Assembly: GCF_964340395.1 (NCBI RefSeq)
Contig: NC_135568.1
Span: 12,579,276 to 12,643,275, forward strand
DNA from: Glandiceps talaboti
Lineage: Eukaryota; Hemichordata; Enteropneusta; Spengelidae
Direction of reading: 5' to 3'
DNA: 64,000 nt
The notes beneath the pieces are model-generated. The model was not told the DNA's origin. It made no database searches and saw only the letters and a list, made by a program, of their open reading frames with translations. The position numbers and the translations under genes are program-made. Within the stretch, counting starts at the first letter, position 1. Each line of letters opens with the position of its first letter. Shown here piece by piece: positions 13,405-24,300 of the stretch.

Positions 13405-13475
13405 GATAGCTTAGTTGTTATAATAAGCTCATTTGCCTGTACCATTACAGTCTGTGTTTGAACTGCCAAGTACCG
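13405..13475 (+). repeat. tRNA-like (SINE) fossil
   Basis: TAGCTTAGTTG fits the pol III A-box and, about 50 bp on, TGTTTGAACTG resembles a decayed B-box. No intact cloverleaf was worked out. Likely a tRNA-derived SINE remnant. Confidence 0.4.
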
Positions 13476-13575
13476 TACTAACTTTGATTGAAGTGACCAG
13501 GTCTGTAAATGAAAAGGGTGTTGTTCAGTTCAACTCTACCCAACTCAGGGGGTTGGTTGGGATTTGTGGCTGAGG

Positions 13576-13656
13576 TGGGGGTGAGAGGTTGGGGGGGGGG
13601 GGGGGGAGGAGGTTGTGATGAGTGGTTGAGGTGGGGGTTGGGAGGAGGGGGGGGGG
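13576..13656 (+). repeat. G-rich, G-quadruplex-prone tract
   Basis: Several G runs of 4 to 16 bases within 80 bp. It accounts for the Gly-rich and Pro-rich open frames seen here. Confidence 0.85.
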
Positions 13657-13739
13657 TACTCTCATTGCAAGGCATATGGTATGGGTATGTTGCTGCCCAA
13701 TTGGATCACTTTTCATGAAAATTTCCCTAAACATGAGTC

Positions 13740-15060
13740 AATTGTTCATTTGAAAATCAAATCATTTGGTCAATAACATGGCAAATGTTTCCATGCTGTA
13801 GAAATACCTTCATAACATCAGAATAGAGGTAACTACCAGACTGAATGATTTTCCCCAATTTTCTCCTAATATTAGTAATAATGGGTCTGTGTTTGGATTA
13901 TGCATGGATAGATGTGTTGCATACCCCCCATCTGAAAATTTGGGGAGTAACAACCCTCCTCTCATCCCATCCCAGGCTACCGAATAAGGCAGGTTTACCC
14001 AGGTGACAGTGAGGTACTCTAGCTGCCTCCTCCCAATTGATGCTAGGACTTCTAAATTGACAGTCAAAGCATCATCTTCATGTAATGATATATCGATACT
14101 AAAAATCAGAAATGTACAGATAAAACATGAATTTGAAAGAAATACACATAAATGAGAATCGATTATGTTTTTTAGTCTTTATATCAACAATAAATGTCAT
14201 GATGATTCATGCACAAACAGGAAGTGACATTAAAATTGAATTTGATATTTAAAATTGATATAGCCATATTGTCCCACGTATTGAAAGTGTGTAATACTGA
14301 GAACCAAGAAATACACAAAACAAATAAAAATGAGAAATAGTAAAAAAATATTTTTCTTCAGATTTTGCTAAAAGTAAGCCAGTTTGTAGGTCATACATAT
14401 ATCTATTACCTATACATACAAACATACACAGTAAGGCCAGATATAGACTATTCAAACATCACATAAAATGTCTGAGTTATTTTAGTCCTTGAGTGCACTC
14501 AGTAACAAACATGTCATTATCACTGTTAATAGCTAGTAGTAGCAATACAGGTAATTATCTCATCACTTTTAGGCCAATCTGTTTTATTTCTATGTTTCTT
14601 GTGAGTAGACAGAACCTACATTTCTTTAATTCCCACCAAAAATTGATACCTATCAACTGATAAGAAAAAAAATTGAAATGTCAGTGATGGTGAAATTGAT
14701 ATTAGACTTTGAAGTTTATATCTTTTTATAATAATTAATAATTTGATTTCTTAAAAACATGCACTACACTGCAGTGCGTCTCAATATTCAATATTCAAAA
14801 AGGAAGAAAAATGGATAAAATGACAAGTACAATTTACGTTATACTTTCCATTAGTATTAGGGAAATTGCAGTATGTCATCAAATTGTGGATAACCCAGAA
14901 TACACTTAAGCTGAATGGTTACAAAACGGAAGTGTTGTTTATTAGATCTAAGCCTTCCATGCCCAATAGATAACATCTCTATTGATGCAAGCACCATTCA
15001 TCTGACACACTCAACACACAATATAAATGTAGGAGTCATCTGATCATCACATAAAAAGCA
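13740..15060. other. Non-coding, no gene recognised
   Basis: AT-rich DNA with no supported feature. Confidence 0.45.
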
Positions 15061-15073
15061 CTGCTTTATAAAT

Positions 15074-15075
15074 TA

Positions 15076-15120
<45 letters not shown>

Positions 15121-15158
15121 CGGATGGACAGGTGGATTGATTGATTGATTGATTGATC
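15074..15158. repeat. (ATTG)n microsatellite, interrupted
   Basis: Two blocks of ATTG repeats separated by a short CGGATGGACAGGTGG stretch. Confidence 0.95.
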
Positions 15159-15248
15159 TGGGTAAACCTTTTATTTATCGCTGAAATTTTGAACTTTTAT
15201 TAAAACAAATGGTTCATAGTTTCCTTCTATTAAACTTGAATTAATTAA

Positions 15249-15599
15249 AAGGTATAAGCTGACTGTATATATTTTTGGATGTAACTTCTGCATTATATCC
15301 AAAAAGAACATGTACTCATAGTATTCTACTTACTGAAGCATACGTAACCATCACCTGCAATTGACTGAACTCAAACCTTGTATTAAGATATAACTTAAAA
15401 ACGATCCAACAATTTACTATATTGAAATATGCCAAGAGAATCCCTACTGCGCAATCAACCATTCTTATAATTCCAGAAAACATTTGTAATGTTATTGAAG
15501 ACATGCATTGACATTAACATTAAACTAGAAAAGTTTCAAAATGGATTTATGGAAATATTTTCACTTGAGTCAATAGTTTATAAACTCAGTTTGTGCCAC
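15249..15599 (-). mobile_element. TTAA-flanked MITE, family B, copy 1
   Basis: Ends TTAA|AAGGTATAAGCTGAC (15245) and, inverted, TTAA|GTGGCACAAACTGAG (15603). Its interior matches the element at 57916-58253 in the opposite orientation, for example TAATGTTAATGTCAATGCAT, ACAAGGTTTGAGTTCAGTCA and TTGCAGGTGATGGTTACG. TTAA targets are typical of piggyBac-type elements. Both copies share a short open stretch (LYL(D/N)TRFE.SQLQV..), perhaps residual coding. Confidence 0.75.
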
Positions 15600-15984
15600 T
15601 TAAAATTAATTGTCATTTCTTTGTCACCCAGACTGTTAAAAATATATGGTTCTAATTTGAAAGTATCACTACCATGCAGCCTTAAACATACACATTTTTT
15701 TTACACTGGCTGACTCACCCATTATTTTCTCAAGTTGTGATAACAAGAAACATAAACTATAAATGCGTGGCCATAACAGACTAGGTTCGTCATATTTTAC
15801 AAAAAGTAATTATCTTTGTGTCAATAATGTTGACATTCTGTGTAACTACTAATGATGGTTTGTAAAGGAGAAGTACATTAAGAAATTAATTTATATGGTT
15901 TTCAATTCATCTCAACAACGTATCTATCATGCACGGATTATCTATTGTTCTCTCATGATCGATCAATGTGATGAGTTGTGAATA

Positions 15985-17503
15985 TGACTAGTTGTCTATC
16001 ATTAAGTGTTAGATGGTAACACTCTGTCATGAATTCTGAATATGACCAGTTGTCTATCATTAAGTGTTAGATGGTAACACTCTGTCATGAATTCTGAATA
16101 TGACTAGTTGTCTATCATTAAGTGTTAGATGGTAACACTCTGTCATGAATTCTGAATATGATCAGTTGTCTATCATTAAGTGTTAGATGGTAACACTCTG
16201 TCATGAATTGTGAACATAACCAGTTGTCTATCATTAAGTGTTAGATGGTAACACTCTGTCATGAATTCTGAATATGAACAGTTGTCTATCATTAAGTGTC
16301 AGATGGTAACACTCTGTCATGAATTCTGAATATGATTAGTTGTCTATCATTAAGTGTTAGATGGTAACACTCTGTCATGAATTCTGAATATGATCAGTTG
16401 TCTATCATTAAGTGTTAGATGGTAACACTCTGTCATGAATTCTGAATATGATCAGTTGTCTATCATTAAGTGTTAGATGGTAACACTCTGTCATGAATTG
16501 TGAACATAACCAGTTGTCTATCATTAAGTGTTAGATGGTAACACTCTGTCATGAATTCTGAATATGATCAGTTGTCTATCATTAAGTGTCAGATGGTAAC
16601 ACTCTGTCATGAATTCTGAATATAAACAGTTGTCTATCATTAAGTGTTAGATGGTAACACTCTGTCATGAATTCTGAATATGACCAGTTGTCTTTCATTA
16701 AGTGTTAGATGGTAACACTGTCATGAATTCTGAATATGACTAGTTGTCTATCATTAAGTGTTAGATGGTAACACTCTGTCATGAATTCTGAATATGACCA
16801 GTTGTCTTTCATTAAGTGTTAGATGGTAACACTCTGTCATGAATTCTGAATATGATCAGTTGTCTATCATTAAGTGTTAGATGGTAACACTCTGTCATGA
16901 ATTCTGAATATGACCAGTTGTCTATCATTAAGTGTCAGATGGTAACACTCTGTCATGAATTCTGAATATGATCAGTTGTCTATCATTAAGTGTCAGATGG
17001 TAACACTCTGTCATGAATTCTGAATATGACCAGTTGTCTATTATTAAGTGTTAGATGGTAACACTCTGTCATGAATTCTGAATATGACCAGTTGTCTTTC
17101 ATTAAGTGTTAGATGGTAACACTCTGTCATGAATTCTGAATATGACTAGTTGTCTTTCATTAAGTGTTAGATGGTAACAGTCTGTCATGAATTCTGAATA
17201 TGACTAGTTGTCTATCATTAAGTGTTAGATGGTAACACTCTGTCATGAATTCTGAATATGACCAGTTGTCTATTATTAAGTGTTAGATGGTAACACTCTG
17301 TCATGAATTCTGAATATGACTAGTTGTCTATCATTAAGTGTTAGATGGTAACACTCTGTCATGAATTCTGAATATGACTAGTTGTCTATCATTAAGTGTT
17401 AGATGGTAACACTCTGTCATGAATTCTGAATATGACCAGTTGTCTATTATTAAGTGTTAGATGGTAACACTCTGTCATGAATTCTGAATATGACCAGTTG
17501 TCT
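15985..17503. repeat. Minisatellite: 26 units of 58 bp
   Basis: Units begin GTTGTCTATCATTAAGTG and end CTGAATATGA(C/T)CA; first start 15991, last partial unit 17497. Nearly every unit has GAATTC. Units differ at a few fixed positions, notably (C/T)(C/T/A)AG before GTTGTC, TATC/TTTC/TATT, and GTTAG/GTCAG. One unit is 56 bp. Confidence 0.97.
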
Positions 17504-17956
17504 GTAATTAATATATATTGAATATGAGAGGGTAATACTTAGTAGTCTTAAAGGGCTAAGTTTCAATCTCGGGTCAGTGTTACTTTCAAATGTGTGTCAA
17601 GCCAACAATTTTATGAATACAGTCCATAAAATGCAACGAATTTCAAAAATACAGTGACAGATTTCTTTCCTGTAAGTTAACGCTTATGTCAAGTCTAAAC
17701 TTAGTGAAGTTATCAACATGTAAATAAATTACTAAAATATTTGATTCTAAAATTTGAAATTGCAGTATACCAAACAGAAATGAAGTTGAGTTTTCGACAT
17801 TTTTTAGCTGCAGACGATAGTTTTATACAGTTGACACACTATGATGTAAAGAAAATGATTCGCTTGTTTACTTTTTTGTTTGTTTTTAGTTGTCATTTGT
17901 AAGTCGTAACAAAATCTTGAAAGTACAAATATTTCATTGACAGGATATGTGTTGTT

Positions 17957-18125
17957 CAGTTTGCCTTCTAATGATAGCCAAATTTTGTTGTTGTGGGTCA
18001 AAATGACAAAAAGTGGCATTTTCTGTGAGTCACCACATAGTAAGAGATAGGGGACACCAAATTTTGGTGTGTCACTAGAAATTGTGTGCATCAGTGGCAC
18101 ATCAAATTGGCTTAGAGGGTACACA
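17957..18125 (-). mobile_element. hAT-like MITE, family A, copy 3
   Basis: Inverted relative to the copy at 3418. Contains AAATTTTGTTGTTGTGGGTC, TGGCATTTTCTGTGAGTCAC, CATAGTAAGAGATAGGGGAC and CAGTGGCACATCAAATTGGC, ending TTAGAGGGTACAC. It stops 44 bp before the acceptor of the zinc-finger exon. Confidence 0.85.
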
Positions 18126-18169
18126 GGTGTTGGTCTACAATAAATTTGTTCTCTTTTTTTTCTTTGCAG

Positions 18170-18391
18170 TAAAATACAACAAGATATTAACCAGGAGCAC
18201 ACCAAAGGAATAATTCTTTCCAAGAAGAAGACGTTCAATGAAAACTATTGTATAAGATGTTATTCTACCTTCTTTTTCATCTTCAACCGTCGTGTCCAGT
18301 GTATTCTGTGTGGCTACAATGTTTGCAAAGATTGTGCTGAGTGTAGTGAGAAGACAAAAAAATGGACTTGTACAACGTGCCTTACTGAAAG
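18170..18391 (+). CDS. Exon encoding the Slac2 zinc finger (second part of the Rab-binding domain)
   Basis: Acceptor TTTCTTTGCAG ends at 18169 and the donor AG|GTAAGA follows 18391. The first base completes a codon begun in an unseen upstream exon. It encodes 73 residues with four CxxC pairs (CIRC, CILC, CKDC, CTTC), the FYVE-related zinc finger shared by Slac2, rabphilin and Slp proteins. The stretch IILSKKKTFNENYCIRC aligns with the ILSK...CCMRC stretch of MyRIP. The finger packs between the two helices that grip Rab27. A hAT-like transposon ends about 45 bp before this acceptor. Confidence 0.92.
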
Positions 18392-21300
18392 GTAAGACAA
18401 TAGTACTTTGTAGTTGTTGTTATAATTATTACATATGTAAAAAAAGTTTGGTTGCACTGGTATATACTAGTGGTATTATCACTGCAGTGCAATACTGAAA
18501 ACATTATTGCATACCTGCATGCAAATGATATGCAAATTAGGACGCCATTGTTTGTTCTACACAAAAACGCGTGATCGCATAGTACTAGTGTTATTTTTAT
18601 TGAAAGTTGTTGTCATGAATATGTAATAGTAACAGAATCCCATGCTGCTTGAATTCCAGTGTGGGTACTGGGGGGGGGGGGGGGGGGTATTTGCACTCCT
18701 CAAGAGGTCATAAGATCATAGAAGTATGAAAAATTCCACCTTCTATATTTGTCGGATATGAAATAGAAAACAAATATGTATCACCCAGGAAACACTGATC
18801 TATTACCGACTGCATAATTTGTCATTCATATGGTATCCTCAGATTAAAATTTTTAGAAGTTCAGGAAACCAAAGTCATACAGTAAAAAGTGACAACCTAT
18901 TAAACTGACAGATTGTAGGATGTGCAGGTGTTGAGCCCAAAGAAACTGAATAAATTGGCATATTAAAAGTTTAAGGTTTAACCAACTGTCTTGTCTCATC
19001 ATAAATCAATATGGCTGCCATGAGAAAAAAGGTCAAATGTCAGGAAAACCAAAGATGCATGATATAAATGACACTCTAACTGACAGGTATGATTCAGAAG
19101 TGCAGGTGTTGAACCCAAAGAAATTGGATAAATTTGCATATTGAAAGCTATAAGGTTTAACCAACTGTATCACATGAATCAATATGGCTGACATGAGATC
19201 AAAGGTCAAAGGTCATGAAACCATATCAACATTCAAATTTCGTCCAAAATTTTGCATTGCGTTCATAATCTGTGGTATCAGTAGGTACATATGGAAGTAT
19301 GGATATCGTTTGTTTATAAATTATTTCCTACAAAAAACAACACATGGCCGTGAAAGAGGCCCAGACAGATTAATCAGATGTTTAGTCAGCCAGAACTGTT
19401 TCAGCTCGTCTTTAGTAAAAGTTCCCATGGGGCACAGTAAAATTTACATCGACAGCGAGAGAAGATAACGGTCGTACTATTCCGTTAACAGCCTTAGCTG
19501 TCACGCCGGTAATGATATATATTAAAACATCTCAATGTTTGGCGAGTGCAAGGATTTTCTGGCTGACCTTGTTAGTGAACACCTGCGTTCATTTGAAGTC
19601 TCCCAACGGTCAGAGATGTGTACACTGAGATAGCACTCTGGTTGAATGAACATGTAATTTGGAAAACTTGGTTGGATGAGAAATTGGTATAAGTTTAAGG
19701 ATTTATAATAAAACAATTAACTTTTGTTGTTCTGCTTGAAAAATATTGTGTTTGTGCGCATGTGAATGTGTGTATGTTATGTGGGGGGAGGGGACAGGCA
19801 GACAGACAGACAAACAGACAGACAGACATACAGACAGAATAGGAATACAGACTTGGTATATATGGAAGGGATAAACTGTACAATACATGACGTACATTGT
19901 ACTTTATATTGCAATTGTTGTTATAGTCATGTTGTATAATTTAGAATGCTGCCAGCTCTGTGAACTATTTGTTGGCTAAACACTGTCATTATGCAAGACC
20001 CTCTCTGAATCTAAAGGGTAGTTCAGCTATTACATGGGCACATACGTGTTATGTTGTAAATAATTTAGAAGCTGTATGTGGACAGAATACAGAATTACAA
20101 CACTGAATATTTCATGAAGTACAGCAGGACTTTTCTGTCTGCCATTATCAGAATCTCACATAGCACGTGCTAAATTTTAGAGTTACATAATAATGAAAAA
20201 TGGCATTTTTTCTTGGACGTCAATTCCATTTTTATCGTGAAAATTTAAATGAAGCCAATTCTGTGCAAAAATTTGATCAAATTAAATAAACTGAGGTTTA
20301 AATTTAAAGCTGCAACGAGTGAATATCGTACATCCTGAACAATATTGAGTAAATTTTGTTATTTTTATGGTAGAACAAAGCCAATCAAAAATTGATTTTT
20401 CGGTCTGCACCCTAAAATCAATGTGATCATGATTTCAACTTGGTACTATACTACTTATATATAAAATCAACCTCTAAGTAACATGGAAAATGTCTAATTA
20501 TTGGTATTTTAATAATTACCAGTGAATATATTGTTGGTTGTCTGATCATAAATATAGTCCTCTAGTTACAACAGCTATTGCAGGTTATAAAAAGATGTGA
20601 AAAATTACCTTTCTTCTTGGACATTGATATTCAATTTTATTATTTAAGTGTAGCTAAGACTTTGCAAAACTTTGATCAAATAAGCTGACTTTGTGTACAT
20701 AGGGGTAAATGAATTTGAATTTGATTTCTGATAAATCATCTTGTCTCTGTGACTGCAGGGAGAAGTGTGCGTGAGATTTAGAACGTTATTTTATTTCATT
20801 TTTTGGGTGTTATGACACTCATTTTTCTGTTGTTATTTGTGCTGCTATGGTTTACTGATTAAATAAAAATAACTTGTAGTCTTCTCAGGATTTTTATTAG
20901 TAAACTGCCAAATATATGTAGATTGCAGTGCAGGGCATGAAAAGAAAAGTACATTTAGCAAGGGCGCCCTCATACAACTTAAATATTATTACCTTCTTTT
21001 TTTCATCTCAGCATTCTCACAACAGAGGGCGATATTCTAGAGTTTGCCAGTACCACAAATAACTTTCAAAAATGAACTCATGTAAAATGTTTGTTTCTTA
21101 TTATTTTTTTAACTATTAAAGTTTGTTTAAAATGTGATAAATTTGTCTTAAATCATAAACTTTTATAAATTTGATGCATACTGAAAGATAACTTGAGGTA
21201 CAAAATGATCTCAGGTTTTTGTATAGTGTTTTCTTATCATGACGATTGAATTTGATTCATTTCGGCAAAACTAAATTTTTCTAAAGCTCTGCCAGACAAC

Positions 21301-24300
21301 TGGTTTTCACTACTCTAGGAAATACAGGTATTCATGACTACTTGTCTAAAGCAATAAGCACTTAGGAGTCATGAATATACAGTGTGCATCTAATACATAT
21401 GCATATCTGCTAAGTCCCATGATGCAACAGTGGACCACTGTGTGAACAATGAAAGTGAACTAAAGTTTCATGTTTGTGTTCTTGACAATCATGCAAAATG
21501 TATGTGATGTGAAATCATGAATTGACTCTCCAGAACCCAAAGTTTATAAAAATACCCATATTTCCTGGGATGGCATTCCTCTTTACTGTTGATAACTAGT
21601 CTGAGGTTTAGTTTTTTAAAGGAAAGATATATTCTGAAGACTCATTGTTCTACCTTTATTTGTCTGTTTGCAGGGATATGAAAGCACAATCATGTGAATG
21701 GTTCTACAAACAAATTAAGTCAAGATTTCGTCGATTTGGAAGTGCAAAAGTTGTCAGATCTCTCTACAAGAGGAAAGTTGAATGTAAGTTGTATTCAGGA
21801 CTTTGCATTTTACGTTATATCTAGGTTTGATGTTATCTAGGTTTTTTTAAATTTCAACTTTAATTTCATATTACCCCCTGAAGGCACACAGCTGCGTGGT
21901 GTAATTTTTATATATATCACTACATGCCATGCATTCAATCTCAATTCATCCCAGTAAAAACGCAACCCAATTGTAAATAGCAATGTATCCTGTAGAGATT
22001 GGACATTTCCCTTAACTTATCCCAATTATGGCGAGTTGAAAGTTGGACAAATTACTGTAGATTTGAAGAAAGTGATCAGACAGTTGTCAAAAATGGCATT
22101 TTCTGTAACTAACTGAAGATGTGTTTACTTATTTGTCATTTGACCACATGGTAAGACTGATCATACAATAAATACACTATTTTCAATCTTAGAAGTCATA
22201 TTCAGAGCTTAAACCCTCTTACCTTAATCATGTTTTCATGTCTATGAATGTCATGTCCAATTCTGTACTACTCAGTCTCATCTTGAGAAGGAAACAATAT
22301 TCTAATTCTTCACATTTCTTGTAATAATTTTTCAGCTGAAAGCGACCACAGCAATTCTGATTCTGGATATGACCACACCAATAGCAGTCCGATGTCTTCT
22401 ATGTATGGTAGTAATGTTATGTTGCCACGGGAACAAGTACCTACCAAAGACAGCGCTACTAATACGACAGGTAAGGAATATAATCTAATTTACATACTTA
22501 GGTACCCTTGATTTACTAATCACTAATCATAGCTGCCCAAAGGTGCCTCGGTATATCACAGAAACGCAGCCAACGCTTTTACTCTCCATGGATACATCAA
22601 CATACTTCAAGTATGGGTATTGTGATCTGAGTAACAGATTTTGAGACAAGCTTTTTCAAAATTTTGAATACTCACAAAAGTTTTCAAAATGGAATCCAAG
22701 TAGAACAATTTTACCAAACAAGTTATAAGCGGGCAATTCTTACTTTGCATATCTTAAGTTCTTGAAAAGGTAGAAATATGTTTATAGTGTTAGATAGATT
22801 GTTTATTTAAGAAATGCAATTATATAATTGTTATATGGCTTGCTAATGTGAGTACATCTTCATGTCTTTTACTTCAATGATTCACTTATATAGTGCCCGT
22901 AGTGTTATCATTTCAAAAACACTGCCCTCTAGTGGCAACTTATTTGAATTGAATGTCAACACAGGGTGTTCATTTGATTTGCATAATGTGGAGTAATTAA
23001 ACACCACTGAAGAATGCAAGACTGTAGACACTGGATCATGATGGTGATGAAAAGTGTACCATTGTTCACAGTATTTTGAAATGTCATTTTACCCTGTCAT
23101 ACACTAATTGCTAGTGATATCATTTGTACACCTCAAATCCAGATATTTGGTAGTGTTGTTGTTTGTTTTCATGTCGTGAACAGAGTGCCCAATCGCACCC
23201 AAGGTGTAACTTTTCACTGAAGAGAGCGCCCTCTTGTGGCATCATTTGGTGTCTATGTTCTCATTCAGTATGACCTATTCCAATTATCAAGCAAGTTATT
23301 TTTGACAGAAGTGTACATAAAGCAATCATTTAGTTCAACCACAAACAAATGCCCTTTATTATAAGGGAAAAATACTGACAAGGAGAGAAGTTCAGAAAGA
23401 TTAGAAAAGTATTGCTTACAAGATAACCAATACTATGGTATGTGAATTCAAGCTGATTGATTGTTTACGAAGACATGTTTTCCTTTGAATATGAAGCAAT
23501 TGTTGATGAAGACATTTTGTCCTGTAAATTAAGCTTTCTGAGATAATTATAATATCTGATGTGAATGAGCCAAATACATCATATGCAAGGGGGAAATTGT
23601 TAAACAACCTAGTATACTGTTCAAAGTTAAACATATTATTGGAATTTCAAAGAGAATTTGTTATAGTGCTGTGTATATTTATGTGTTGAACTTGAAAGGT
23701 CATTTGTTTCCAGCAAGTTCAAAGATATTTGTTATAGCGCTGTGTAAAATTATGTGTTGAACTTGAAAGGTCATTTGTTTTGAAAGTTGAAAGATAGTTT
23801 GTTATAGCAATGTATATAATTGTGTGTTGAACTTTGAAAGGTAATTTATTTTGGGTGTTTGTTCATTGTTAAAAAATTCAGCATGATTAAGGTCATACTG
23901 TACATTTGCCTATCCAATGAATATCCCCCTCTAGTGGTGATGCAGCTGCCATCGTCAAGTTATTGGAAAAACAAAAGATTGTATATCTTTGGCCACTGGA
24001 AGTGTTGTTTGGTCCAAAAGTGAAGGTCACAATTTCCAGCATTGCACATTGCTCGTCAGTATTCTTTGCCAGTAGAACTCTAGTCAATATTTAACCCTTC
24101 TTTCCCATCTCACTAGAATGTGTATCACAAAATACCTGTTCTCATGGTTGTGAAAAAGTTCCTCATTAACATAGGTGCAATGCTACCACTAGAGGGCGAT
24201 ATTTATTGGAAAGGTACCATATTGGAATGTACATTTTGATCATTATTGACCCAACTTATTCTGTAATAAATTTTTTACGGTGACGTGATTTTTCATTAAA

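Noticed and set aside
13405-13475. Functional tRNA gene
   Set aside because: A-box is good but the B-box is decayed and no full cloverleaf could be formed.
13478-13734. Pro-rich and Gly-rich frames
   Set aside because: Result of the G-rich tract at 13576-13656.
15985-17503. CRISPR-like array
   Set aside because: The 58-bp units are contiguous with no unique spacers, and this is an animal genome.
17804-18238. 144-residue minus-strand frame
   Set aside because: It crosses a MITE and the antisense of the zinc-finger exon; no family likeness.
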